Assembly: GCA_024404215.1 (NCBI GenBank)
Contig: JAKSQI010000065.1
Location: 1-8,391 of the forward strand
Origin: Oscillospiraceae bacterium
GTDB lineage: Bacteria > Bacillota > Clostridia > Oscillospirales > Oscillospiraceae
Direction of reading: 5' to 3'
DNA: 8,391 nt
Shown here: positions 1 through 6,995 of the stretch, in pieces
Position numbering within the stretch: the first letter of the stretch is position 1
Layout of the letters: each line of letters opens with the position of its first letter
Notes under the pieces: generated by a model
The model's input: only the letters and a program-made list of their open reading frames with translations
Database searches by the model: none
What the model was told of the DNA's origin: nothing
Made by a program: the position numbers and the translations under genes

Positions 1-1052
1 GCAGCGGTACCACGCCTCCGGAAGCCTATACCCAATACAGCACCATTCTGGACATGGCCCTCAATGACGGCAAGAACCCCTTCAACGGCGAACAGGCCAG
101 CCTGCATACCGGCTACCTCTACGACATGACCTCTCTGGACGAGGTCAAGGAGGCCTGGCGCAAAATGGCCAGCTACGTCCTGAAGGCTCAGGTCACCATT
201 GAAAACTTCGTTGAATATCTCTTCATGTACAACGACCAGTATCCCATCCTCTCCATCTCCATGGAGGGCTGCATGGAATCCGGCAAGGATGTTGTATGCG
301 GCGGCGCCAAGTACAACTCCTACGGCTCCACGGCAGTTGGTCTTGCTACGGTGGCCGACTCTCTCACCACCATCCAGTACATGTGCTTTGACAAAAAGCT
401 CTGCACCACCCGGGAACTCTTTGATGCCTACATGTCCAACTGGGAAGGCCATGAGGTTCTGCGCCAGCAGATTCTCAGCGAGGTTCCTCATTACGGCAAC
501 GGCGACCCCTACGCCGATGCCCAGATGCAGTGGGTGGTAGATGCCTACTATAACATCTGCAAGGAATGCTACAGCACCCGCACCCCCTACTTCAAGGGTG
601 GCATGTTCGGTGCTGCCAGCCATGTCGCTCAGGGCTACACCACCTGGGCCACTCCCGACGGCCGTCTGGCCGGCACCCCCATTGCCGATGCCGCATCCCC
701 CGCTCAGGGGCGTGACCGCAACGGCCCCACTGCCGTCATGGCTTCTGCCCTCACCTGGGATCAGGGCCGCTTCATGGACGGCATGGCCCTGAACATCCGC
801 ATTCACCCCTCGGTCTTCAGCCGTGAAGACGGCGTACTCAAGCTGCGTGACATGACCCGGGCCTATCTGGATGCCGGAGGCATGGAGGTACAGTACAACA
901 TCGTCTCCTCCGAAACCATGCGGGCTGCTCAGGCCGATCCCTCCACCTACCGGGATTTGGTCGTCCGCATTGCCGGCTATTCTGCCTACTTTGTTGAGCT
1001 TTCTCTGGACTGCCAGAAAGACCTGATTTCTCGTACGGAAAACAACCTTTGA
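1..1052 (+). CDS. Glycyl radical enzyme (pyruvate formate-lyase family), C-terminal part, 5' truncated
   Basis: The reading frame is open from position 3 with no start in view, leaving 349 visible residues of a family usually near 800. The glycyl radical motif RIAGYSAYF is near the C-terminus, with the radical glycine codon at 975-977, followed by the usual tail ending in ISRTENNL. Other family landmarks are GGAKYN (300-317), PHYGNGDPYAD, TPDGR (651-665) and GRDRNGPTAV (708-737). Such enzymes are cytoplasmic, oxygen-sensitive and activated by a radical-SAM activase; they perform C-C, C-O, C-N or C-S bond cleavages. The catalytic Cys usually lies about 315-370 residues before the radical glycine, so it is expected at or just beyond the left edge. 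Substrate class therefore cannot be assigned. The GYSAYF signature resembles dehydratase/decarboxylase-type members more than classical PflB. No activase gene follows. Codons here look more strongly C-ending than in the genes downstream, which would fit high expression. Confidence 0.93.
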   Translation, partial: SGTTPPEAYTQYSTILDMALNDGKNPFNGEQASLHTGYLYDMTSLDEVKEAWRKMASYVLKAQVTIENFVEYLFMYNDQYPILSISMEGCMESGKDVVCGGAKYNSYGSTAVGLATVADSLTTIQYMCFDKKLCTTRELFDAYMSNWEGHEVLRQQILSEVPHYGNGDPYADAQMQWVVDAYYNICKECYSTRTPYFKGGMFGAASHVAQGYTTWATPDGRLAGTPIADAASPAQGRDRNGPTAVMASALTWDQGRFMDGMALNIRIHPSVFSREDGVLKLRDMTRAYLDAGGMEVQYNIVSSETMRAAQADPSTYRDLVVRIAGYSAYFVELSLDCQKDLISRTENNL

Positions 1053-1060
1053 TCCCCCGT

Positions 1061-1094
1061 CGCCCCCCTGCCGTGAAGGCAGGGGGGCGTTTTT
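1061..1094 (+). terminator. Intrinsic terminator of the glycyl radical enzyme gene
   Basis: A perfect 12-bp GC-rich stem (1061-1072 with 1078-1089) closes a 5-nt GTGAA loop and is followed directly by five T residues (1090-1094). It lies 8 nt after the stop codon. There is no A-run before the stem, so it should act only on rightward transcription. It separates the metabolic gene from the housekeeping unit that follows. Confidence 0.95.
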
Positions 1095-1098
1095 CTTG

Positions 1099-1127
1099 TT
1101 GATTCCCTATCCCTTTTTTGGTATAAT
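1099..1127 (+). promoter_or_regulatory. Sigma-A type promoter with extended -10, driving gdpP and probably the genes after it
   Basis: TTGATT at 1099-1104 (4 of 6 matches to TTGACA) is separated by 17 nt from a perfect TATAAT at 1122-1127. A TG pair at 1119-1120, one base before the hexamer, makes it an extended -10 promoter. It starts only 4 nt after the terminator T-run and would give a transcript with a 5' leader of about 30 nt before the gdpP start. No operator-like inverted repeat is evident around it. Confidence 0.85.
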
Positions 1128-1151
1128 AATGTGTCCCTATATACGCTCTCA

Positions 1152-1168
1152 AAGGAGGGTCCGTTTTG
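1152..1168 (+). promoter_or_regulatory. Ribosome binding site and TTG start of gdpP
   Basis: AAGGAGG at 1152-1158 is a near-perfect Shine-Dalgarno sequence with a 7-nt spacer to the TTG at 1166-1168. No ATG or GTG in this frame lies at a suitable distance, and the next Met codon (1205) is after the expected N-terminus. The strong site supports the non-ATG start. Confidence 0.85.
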
Positions 1169-3190
1169 AATCGAAACAGCATTCCTAAGGCACTGCAGCC
1201 CAGTATGCGCCTGTATTTTATCGTTCTGGTTGTATTTGCCGTTCTAGGTGTTGTCTTCCGCAGCCATTGGGTACTTCTGGTTCTGTGCGAAGCAGCTATT
1301 CTGATACTGCTGTTGGTGTATACTTTGATTTCTGACCGTCGCCGCAAGGCCAGATTGGTCAGTTACATTGAGAACATAACCGGCAGTGCCGACACCGTTG
1401 CCAGAGACAATGTAGTAAATTTCCCGGTCCCCACGGTAATCTACAACCTGGCTACCGACCGAATTCTCTGGTCTAATGACCGCTTCGGTGAAATCACCGG
1501 GGAGCGGGATCACCTGTTTGAAATTAATATGACCGATGTGGCTCCCACCTATTCCGGCAGCTGGCTCAGTGAGGGCCACCGGGAATGCCCCGGTCTGACG
1601 GAGCTGGGCGGCCGGAAATACAAAATCTACGGCAGCATTATTCGCAGCGATCGTTCTCACTCCCAACGGGAATTTTTGGCTGTAACCTATTGGGTAGATG
1701 TAACAGATTATGCGGAAACCTATGATGAATACTCCAATTCCCGACCCGTAGGTGCCATTATTCTTTTGGACAACTACGATGAGTTGCTCAAAGGCCTGGC
1801 GGAAAAGGATAAATCCGCCTTGTTGTCTAATATTGACGGCTGTATTTCCGACTGGGCAGGAAGCTGTGGCGGTCTGCTCACCAAATCCGACCGTGACCGT
1901 TATCTCTTTCTCTTTGAAGAGCGCTATCTGCAAAACTTCATTGACAGCAAGTTCTCTCTTCTGGAGCAGGTTCGCAAATTCACCGGCGCCGGCGGCATCC
2001 GTGCCACGGTCAGCATCGGTCTAGGCAAGGGCGGTGAAAGCTTTGAAGAATGCTTCCGATTCGCCTCTCTCAGTGTTGAAATGGCACTTAGCCGCGGTGG
2101 CGATCAGGTTGTTATGAAGGACCGTTTGAACTTTGAGTTCTTCGGCGGTCAGTCCGCGGAGCAGGACAAGAGCTCTTCCGTTAAGTACCGCGTTCTTTCC
2201 AATGCCTTTTCTGAACTTATCGGGGACGCCAGCATGGTCCTCGTTATGGGCCACAAAATGGCAGACCTGGATACTATTGGCGCTGCCGTGGGCGTCTGCT
2301 CTGCCGCCCGCAAGCTAGGGGTTCCCTACCGTATTGTTTACCACCCGGAAAGAAATGCCTCCGTCCAGCTGATAGAAAAGCTAAAGGCTCTACCGGAATA
2401 TGCTGAGGCCTTTATCTCCTCCCAGCAGGCTATTCTGAAGGCTGACAGCAAAACCTTTTTGGTTGTGGTGGATACCAACCGTCCGGCACAGGTGGAAAGC
2501 GAATCTCTACTCATCTCCTGCAACCGGGTAGCTGTAATTGATCACCACCGTCGAGCTGCTGATTACATTGAAAACCCAGACATCAGCATCCATGAGCCCT
2601 CCGCCAGTTCAGCCAGTGAGTTGGTAGCTGAGCTTCTTCAGTTCATTTTGGAGCCCTCGGATATTCTTCCCATTGAGGCAGAAGCTGTTCTATCCGGCAT
2701 CGTTTTGGACACAAAAAACTTTACCATGCGCACCGGCAGCCGCACCTTTGACACAGCAGCCTTCCTCCAACGAAGCGGAGCCGACCCGGCTTCTGTTAAG
2801 CGTCTTTTGCAATCGGACATGGCCTCTGCCCGGCAGCGCTTCGGCATTATCAGCAAAGCCAAGGACTACGGCAACGGCATTGCCTTGGCCAAGGCATCCA
2901 GCAGCGCCGACCGAATTGTTATTGCCAAAGCCGCTGATGAGCTCTTGAACATCACAGGCATTAACGCCTCCTTTGTCCTTGCCCCCTCCGGGGACGGTGT
3001 CACCATTTCCGGCCGTAGCCTAGGCGATGTGGATGTTCAGCAGATTTTAGAGCATTTGGGCGGCGGCGGCAACCGCACCACTGCCGGCGTGCAGATGGCA
3101 GATATCACCATGGATAACGCATATCAGCAGCTGACCAATGCCATTGATGCATACATCAGCTATAATACCGCGGCAGAGCCCGCAAACTAA
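1166..3190 (+). CDS. gdpP: Cyclic-di-AMP phosphodiesterase GdpP (DHH/DHHA1 family, membrane-bound)
   Basis: This 674-residue protein matches the family size (about 650-660) and domain order. GdpP hydrolyses c-di-AMP to pApA and so tunes potassium/osmolyte balance and cell wall homeostasis. Two membrane helices (about 16-31 and 35-56) are followed by a basic stop-transfer stretch, a PAS-like sensor domain (about 85-185), a degenerate GGDEF domain (about 193-320) and a cytoplasmic DHH-DHHA1 catalytic module (about 355-665). Visible metal ligands are H363, D367 and D369 in GHKMADLDT, D436 in VVVDTN, the D459-H460-H461 triad and D515 in GIVLDTKNF. At the GGDEF position the sequence reads SDRDRY, so diguanylate cyclase activity is not expected; this is usual for GdpP. 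In DHHA1 the glycine motif reads GGGGNRTTAG, where many relatives have GGGGH. The gene follows its own promoter and is 20 nt upstream of rplI. Confidence 0.96.
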   Translation: MNRNSIPKALQPSMRLYFIVLVVFAVLGVVFRSHWVLLVLCEAAILILLLVYTLISDRRRKARLVSYIENITGSADTVARDNVVNFPVPTVIYNLATDRILWSNDRFGEITGERDHLFEINMTDVAPTYSGSWLSEGHRECPGLTELGGRKYKIYGSIIRSDRSHSQREFLAVTYWVDVTDYAETYDEYSNSRPVGAIILLDNYDELLKGLAEKDKSALLSNIDGCISDWAGSCGGLLTKSDRDRYLFLFEERYLQNFIDSKFSLLEQVRKFTGAGGIRATVSIGLGKGGESFEECFRFASLSVEMALSRGGDQVVMKDRLNFEFFGGQSAEQDKSSSVKYRVLSNAFSELIGDASMVLVMGHKMADLDTIGAAVGVCSAARKLGVPYRIVYHPERNASVQLIEKLKALPEYAEAFISSQQAILKADSKTFLVVVDTNRPAQVESESLLISCNRVAVIDHHRRAADYIENPDISIHEPSASSASELVAELLQFILEPSDILPIEAEAVLSGIVLDTKNFTMRTGSRTFDTAAFLQRSGADPASVKRLLQSDMASARQRFGIISKAKDYGNGIALAKASSSADRIVIAKAADELLNITGINASFVLAPSGDGVTISGRSLGDVDVQQILEHLGGGGNRTTAGVQMADITMDNAYQQLTNAIDAYISYNTAAEPAN

Positions 3191-3210
3191 TCAATTCAGG
3201 AGGTTTCACC

Positions 3211-3657
3211 ATGAAAGTAATTCTTCAGCAGGACGTTAAGGGCAAAGGCAAAAAGGGCCAGACCATTAATGTTCCGGACGGTTATGCCCGTAATTTTCTT
3301 CTCCCCCAGAAGCTGGCTTTGGAAGCCACCGCTGACAATATGAACGCTTACAACATCAAAGAAAAAGCCCGCCTGGCCCAAATTGAGCGAGAAAAGGAGC
3401 AGGCCCGAGAAACCGGCCGTCAGCTGGATGGCACTACGGTTAAGATCACTGCCAAGGCCGGTAATGCCGGCAAGCTCTTTGGCGCTGTTACCAGCAAGGA
3501 AATTTCTGACGCTCTGGCTCAGCAGCACAACATTACCGTTGAGAAAAACAAGATTGTTCAAAATGAGCCCATCAAGACCTTTGGAACCTTCCCGGTCAAG
3601 GTAAAGCTGGGTTACGAGGTGAGCGCCTCCATCCATGTTATGGTTGTAGAGGGCTGA
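3211..3657 (+). CDS. rplI: Large ribosomal subunit protein bL9
   Basis: The 148-residue product has the standard bL9 length and architecture. The N-terminal rRNA-binding domain begins MKVILQQDVKGKGKKGQ and contains the family signature around PDGYARNFLLPQKLA. A long charged connecting helix follows (about 41-75). The C-terminal domain carries AGNAGKLFGAVTSKEI, the usual second rRNA-contact region. bL9 sits at the base of the L1 stalk and helps maintain reading frame. A strong AGGAGG (3198-3203), 7 nt before the ATG, sets the start. Its place directly after gdpP, rather than behind rpsF-ssb-rpsR, is the common clostridial and bacillar arrangement. Confidence 0.98.
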   Translation: MKVILQQDVKGKGKKGQTINVPDGYARNFLLPQKLALEATADNMNAYNIKEKARLAQIEREKEQARETGRQLDGTTVKITAKAGNAGKLFGAVTSKEISDALAQQHNITVEKNKIVQNEPIKTFGTFPVKVKLGYEVSASIHVMVVEG

Positions 3658-3674
3658 ACTCCCCCTATCACACA

Positions 3675-3695
3675 GCTTCTGCCCCTGGGGGAAGC
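3675..3695 (+). other. Imperfect stem-loop in the rplI-dnaB gap
   Basis: GCTTC (3675-3679) pairs with GAAGC (3691-3695). Inside it, after a 2-nt bulge, CCC pairs with GGG around a 3-nt loop. There is no T-run, so it is not a convincing terminator. It ends 2 nt before the dnaB ribosome binding site (AAAGGAG, 3698-3704) and could be an RNA-processing or translation-tuning element, or chance. Confidence 0.3.
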
Positions 3696-3709
3696 AGAAA
3701 GGAGTTTCT

Positions 3710-5059
3710 ATGGATGAGTTAATGGTTCGTCAGATGCCCCACAGTACCGAGGCCGAACAGGCTGTCATCGGCAGCATGCTGATTGACGCCCGCTGCATTG
3801 GCGATGTCTGCGGAGTGGTAAAGGCAGATGACTTCTATTCCGATATTAACCGTGCCGTTTTTGAAACCATTTATTCCATGTTCAGCTTTTCCAAAACCAT
3901 TGACCTGGTTACGGTTTTGGAAGCCATGCGGGAAAACGGCAGTTCTAATGACCGTTTATCGGATTATCTGATTGAACTGATGAATATCACCCCCACAGCT
4001 GCCAATGTCATGGAATACGCCGCCATTGTGCGAGATAAGGCTTTGCTTCGTGGGATTGCTACCGCCGGCGGAGAAATCAACACCATGGCTATGGACGGCT
4101 TTGGTACAGCCTCCGAAATTCTAGAGGCCTCTGAACAGAAAATATATGCCCTGCGTCAGGGACGCAGCAGCACCGGTCTTATGCCCGTCTCTCAGGTTTT
4201 GGTCAATGTATATGCTCAGCTTAGCGCTGCCGCTAAGTCCGGCAGCAGTATTCCCGGCCATAGCACAGGCCTGCCGGACTTGGACCGTTCCATTATGGGT
4301 CTGAACAACTCGGATTTAATTCTGATAGCCTCCCGCCCCGGCATGGGTAAGACCAGTATTGCACTGAACATAGCCCTGCATGTTGCCAAAACTGCAAAAA
4401 AGGCCGTAGCCGTATTTTCCCTGGAAATGTCCCGAGAACAGTTGGCCCTGCGTTTGCTTAGCGGCGAGGCCTTCATACACAACAAAAAGCTTCAGTCCGG
4501 CATGCTCAGTCAGGATGAATGGCAAAAGCTGGCCCGGGCTGCCTCCTCCATCAGCGCACTGGACCTGCGGATTAACGATAATCCGTCCCTTACTGTTGCC
4601 GATATGAATGCGCAGTGTCGCCGGGTGAACAATCTGGGTTTGGTGGTCATTGACTACCTCCAGCTTATGACCAGCGCTACCGGCAGCAACAATTACGCCG
4701 GCGAGAGCCGCACTCAGGTGGTTTCCGACATCAGCCGTATGCTGAAAATCATGGCAAAGGAGCTCAATGTTCCCGTCATTTGTCTGTCTCAGCTGTCCCG
4801 TGCTAACGAATCCCGCCAAAACAAACGCCCTATGCTCAGTGACCTGCGTGAATCCGGTGCCATTGAGCAGGACGCAGACATCGTTCTTGCCCTCTATCGC
4901 GAGGACTATTACAACAAAGAAACGGAAGTAGGCAACACTGCCGAGTGCATTGTTCTGAAAAACCGACGTGGCGAAACCGGAACCATTGAACTCCAGTGGC
5001 TGGCCGAGTTTACCACCTACACCTCGGTGGAACACCACCATGACGAAGGCGACATGTAA
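3710..5059 (+). CDS. dnaB: Replicative DNA helicase DnaB
   Basis: The product is a hexameric 5'-3' helicase that unwinds the replication fork and recruits primase. Its 449 residues match the family length. The N-terminal domain starts with the typical PHSTEAEQAVIGSML (10-24). The RecA-like C-terminal ATPase domain begins near 183 (GHSTGLPDLD). It shows Walker A SRPGMGKTS (208-216), the catalytic glutamate in FSLEMS (E239), Walker B LVVIDYLQLM (311-320), the sensor-like LSQLSR (Q361), SDLRESGAIEQDAD (377-390) and the arginine-finger region KNRRGETG (417-424). No intein or insertion is present. The ATG at 3710 has a good ribosome site 5 nt upstream; a second in-frame ATG at 3722 lacks one. The gene follows rplI by 52 nt and abuts tilS with no gap. 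Confidence 0.98.
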   Translation: MDELMVRQMPHSTEAEQAVIGSMLIDARCIGDVCGVVKADDFYSDINRAVFETIYSMFSFSKTIDLVTVLEAMRENGSSNDRLSDYLIELMNITPTAANVMEYAAIVRDKALLRGIATAGGEINTMAMDGFGTASEILEASEQKIYALRQGRSSTGLMPVSQVLVNVYAQLSAAAKSGSSIPGHSTGLPDLDRSIMGLNNSDLILIASRPGMGKTSIALNIALHVAKTAKKAVAVFSLEMSREQLALRLLSGEAFIHNKKLQSGMLSQDEWQKLARAASSISALDLRINDNPSLTVADMNAQCRRVNNLGLVVIDYLQLMTSATGSNNYAGESRTQVVSDISRMLKIMAKELNVPVICLSQLSRANESRQNKRPMLSDLRESGAIEQDADIVLALYREDYYNKETEVGNTAECIVLKNRRGETGTIELQWLAEFTTYTSVEHHHDEGDM

Positions 5060-5062
5060 ATG
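5045..5062 (+). promoter_or_regulatory. dnaB stop / tilS start junction with weak ribosome site
   Basis: The dnaB TAA (5057-5059) is followed immediately by the tilS ATG (5060-5062). Only a modest GAAGG (5045-5049) lies upstream, with a 10-nt spacer inside the dnaB coding end. This suggests translation of tilS is coupled to dnaB. Confidence 0.55.
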
Positions 5063-6409
5063 ACTGAAACGGTAATTCGCTTTCTGCAAGAGCATGACGC
5101 CCTTCCAAAGGTCAACACCTCTATTTTGATCGCCGTATCCGGCGGTGCTGACAGCATGTGCCTATTACACCTGTTACAAGAAATTGCCCCTCGTTTCCAC
5201 TGGCACATTGCCGCAGCTCATTTCAATCACGGGCTGCGGGGTGAAGAAGCCGATAGAGACGAGCGCTTTGTTGAGGATTATTGCCGGGTTCACAGCATTC
5301 CCTGCCTCTGTGAGAAGGGCAATGTGGCAGCCTTGGCTTTCCAAAAGCATCTAGGCCTTGAAGAAGCCGCCCGCTTGCTGCGCTATCAATTTTTAGACAG
5401 GGCTTGCAAGGCCTTGAACTACAATCTCATCGCTACAGCCCATAATGCCGATGATAATGCCGAAACCATCCTAATGCACCTGATTCGCGGAAGTGGAACC
5501 GCTGGCCTGCAAGGCATTCCCCTTCAGCGCGGTTTACTGCTTCGCCCCCTGCTTTGTCTAACCCGAGAGGAAATCCTGGCTTTCAATAGAGCTAAGGGTA
5601 TTCCCTGGATTGAGGACAGCAGCAATGCCGACGATTTCTGCACCCGTAATCGCATCCGTCATCATATTCTCCCCTTGATTAAAGAAGAGAATCCCCGGTT
5701 TTCCCAAGCCTGCCGCAGGCTGGCCGACTTATCTCGGGCCGACGAGACTGCCCTTAGGGCAGAGGCTGAACAATTCTGCGCACCTTACCTCACAGATAAA
5801 AGGCTTCCCTGCTCCTCTCTGCTGGCACTGCCTACTGCCATCTCCAGCCGTGCTCTGCGTCTTATGGCTGGTCAGGAGCTGTCATCGGACCAAGTTCAGT
5901 CTCTATTTAAACTGTGCCGGGCCGATGGTTCCGCTGCCATAATTCAGCTCCCCGACCTAACCGTCCGGGCTGAATATGGGTGGCTGAATTTTAATCCCTC
6001 CTTTAACAGCCCTCTGACAGAGCGTACCCTTCCTGAAAAAGGCTCCCTGCTGCTGCCTGAGGCAGGTCTATGCCTTACAATTACAGAGGAAATTTCAGAT
6101 TCCAATATTCACAAATCATTCACTAAATATCTATTCAAAAGCAATGAGGTATATGGTAAAATCACAGTCAGGCACCGTCTGCCGGGAGATCGCTACAGTC
6201 CCCGGGGAAGAGGCTGCACCAAATCCTTAAAAAGCCTGATGAACGAAGCCCGTATACCGGAAGCAAAACGGGACTCTCTTCCCGTATTTACTGACGCTAA
6301 AGGTATCTTGGCAGTTTACCCCTTCGGTCCCGCCCAGCGAGGTAAGCCGGAACCAGGGGACCTCGTACTGCAAATCCAATTTCAGGAGATGACTCCCCAT
6401 GCGGAATGA
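5060..6409 (+). CDS. tilS: tRNA(Ile)-lysidine synthetase TilS
   Basis: TilS attaches lysine to C34 of the CAU-anticodon tRNA-Ile using ATP, switching it from AUG to AUA decoding. It is normally essential. The 449-residue product has the PP-loop ATP pyrophosphatase motif AVSGGADSM (25-33), then HFNHGLRGEEADRDE (54-68). GLEEAARLLRYQFL (99-112), TAHNADDNAET (126-136) and the RNRIRHHILPL segment (196-206) follow. The C-terminal tRNA-recognition domain is visible as RHRLPGDRYSP (371-381) with TKSLKSLMNEARIP (387-400). The final ILAVYPFG lacks the Trp often seen in this strand of the domain, a minor variation. A stretch around codons 341-370 is markedly AT-rich and may hold an internal promoter. 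The gene overlaps hpt by 11 nt, the classic tilS-hpt arrangement. Confidence 0.97.
   Translation: MTETVIRFLQEHDALPKVNTSILIAVSGGADSMCLLHLLQEIAPRFHWHIAAAHFNHGLRGEEADRDERFVEDYCRVHSIPCLCEKGNVAALAFQKHLGLEEAARLLRYQFLDRACKALNYNLIATAHNADDNAETILMHLIRGSGTAGLQGIPLQRGLLLRPLLCLTREEILAFNRAKGIPWIEDSSNADDFCTRNRIRHHILPLIKEENPRFSQACRRLADLSRADETALRAEAEQFCAPYLTDKRLPCSSLLALPTAISSRALRLMAGQELSSDQVQSLFKLCRADGSAAIIQLPDLTVRAEYGWLNFNPSFNSPLTERTLPEKGSLLLPEAGLCLTITEEISDSNIHKSFTKYLFKSNEVYGKITVRHRLPGDRYSPRGRGCTKSLKSLMNEARIPEAKRDSLPVFTDAKGILAVYPFGPAQRGKPEPGDLVLQIQFQEMTPHAE
6134..6162 (+). promoter_or_regulatory. Candidate internal promoter inside tilS, upstream of hpt
   Basis: TTCAAA (6134-6139, 4 of 6 matches to TTGACA) is separated by 17 nt from TAAAAT (6157-6162, 5 of 6). 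A TG at 6154-6155 forms an extended -10. It sits in a locally AT-rich patch of tilS (26 G or C of 90 bases over 6081-6170) and about 237 nt before the hpt start. It would allow hpt-ftsH to be expressed apart from gdpP-dnaB. AT-rich DNA produces such matches by chance, so this remains tentative. Confidence 0.35.
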
Positions 6410-6941
6410 CATTGACCACATTCTTTACAGCGAAGAAGACCTGCAGGCTATTGTTAAAAATCTTGGTGCCCAAATTGAAAAGGACTATGTCGGCAAGGCG
6501 CCCTTCCTTATCGGCGTGCTTAAGGGCTGCTTTGTTTTTATGGCAGATTTGTGCCGCTCCATTAATTTGCCCTGCGATATTGACTTTATGGCGGTTTCCA
6601 GCTATGGAAGTGGAACCACCACCACCGGTGCCGTTAACATCACGAAGGATTTATCCCGAGATATTGAAGGCCGCGATGTCATCATTGTTGAAGATATTCT
6701 AGACAGTGGTGTTACCTTGTCCTATCTGAAGAGCTATTTGCAAAACCGTAAGCCGGCCTCCATTAAAATCTGCACCCTGCTGGATAAACCGGCAAGACGT
6801 CGTGCAAACATTCAAGCCGACTATGTTGGCTTTACCTGTCCGGACAGCTTTGTGGTGGGCTATGGACTGGATTCTGCAGAAAAATACCGTAACCTTCCCT
6901 TTGTAGGCGTTCTGAAGCCCTGTGTTTACGAAAACAGATAA
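6399..6941 (+). CDS. hpt: Hypoxanthine(-guanine) phosphoribosyltransferase
   Basis: The enzyme salvages hypoxanthine (and usually guanine) by transfer to PRPP, giving IMP or GMP in the cytoplasm. The 180-residue product has the usual length. Motifs are the LKG loop (41-43), the flexible loop with SSYGSGT (67-73), the PRPP-binding signature VIIVEDILDSGVTLS (94-108), the purine-contact region KPARR (130-134) with ADYVGF (140-145), and the C-terminal VGYGLDSAEKYRNLPFVGVL. The common Tyr of GLDYAEKYRNLP is Ser here (S159). The ATG is preceded by AGGAG (6384-6388) within the end of tilS, and the two genes overlap by 11 nt, implying translational coupling. ftsH follows after 51 nt. Confidence 0.97.
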   Translation: MRNDIDHILYSEEDLQAIVKNLGAQIEKDYVGKAPFLIGVLKGCFVFMADLCRSINLPCDIDFMAVSSYGSGTTTTGAVNITKDLSRDIEGRDVIIVEDILDSGVTLSYLKSYLQNRKPASIKICTLLDKPARRRANIQADYVGFTCPDSFVVGYGLDSAEKYRNLPFVGVLKPCVYENR

Positions 6942-6992
6942 ACTATGCGACTCTGTCGCTTCTTATAATTTTCCGAAAGAAGGGATTACCTT
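6942..6992 (+). promoter_or_regulatory. hpt-ftsH gap: consensus -10 hexamer and small hairpin
   Basis: A perfect TATAAT lies at 6964-6969, but the positions 16-18 nt upstream show no recognisable -35 hexamer and there is no extended -10 TG. A 5-bp perfect hairpin (GCGAC 6947-6951 with GTCGC 6955-6959, 3-nt loop) sits just before it, in the place of the missing -35. The T-richness after the hairpin is too broken for a convincing terminator. This may be a weak or activator-dependent ftsH promoter. Confidence 0.35.
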
Positions 6993-6995
6993 TTG
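6978..6995 (+). promoter_or_regulatory. Ribosome binding site and TTG start of ftsH
   Basis: AGAAGGGA (6978-6985) precedes the TTG at 6993-6995 with a suitable spacer. The frame hits a TAA at 6966-6968 upstream with no ATG or GTG between. The first downstream in-frame ATG falls inside the first membrane helix. TTG is therefore the only sensible start, giving the basic MKKRK N-terminus expected ahead of a membrane anchor. Confidence 0.75.

Noticed and set aside
264..281. GCMES in the glycyl radical enzyme as the catalytic GCxE cysteine motif
   Set aside because: This Cys is only 235 residues before the radical glycine, whereas the catalytic Cys is about 315-370 before it in known members. The local context (Cys, then GKDV and GGAKYN) corresponds to the conserved DCIE-G-DV-GGA-YN segment, not the active-site loop.
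838..1347. 169-codon open frame on the - strand across the terminator and promoter region
   Set aside because: It overlaps two real genes plus a clear terminator and promoter, and its product is Arg-rich, low-information sequence typical of a shadow frame.
1244..1933. 229-codon open frame on the - strand opposite gdpP
   Set aside because: It is antisense to the membrane, PAS and GGDEF-like regions of a well-supported gdpP, and its translation resembles no family I recognise.
4316..5095. 259-codon open frame on the - strand opposite dnaB
   Set aside because: It is fully antisense to an unmistakable dnaB, shows no recognisable domain and is explained by codon bias leaving the opposite frame open.
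6947..6959. Hairpin after hpt as an intrinsic terminator
   Set aside because: The stem is only 5 bp and the following bases are an interrupted T/A mix. ftsH begins 33 nt later, so it cannot be supported as a terminator.
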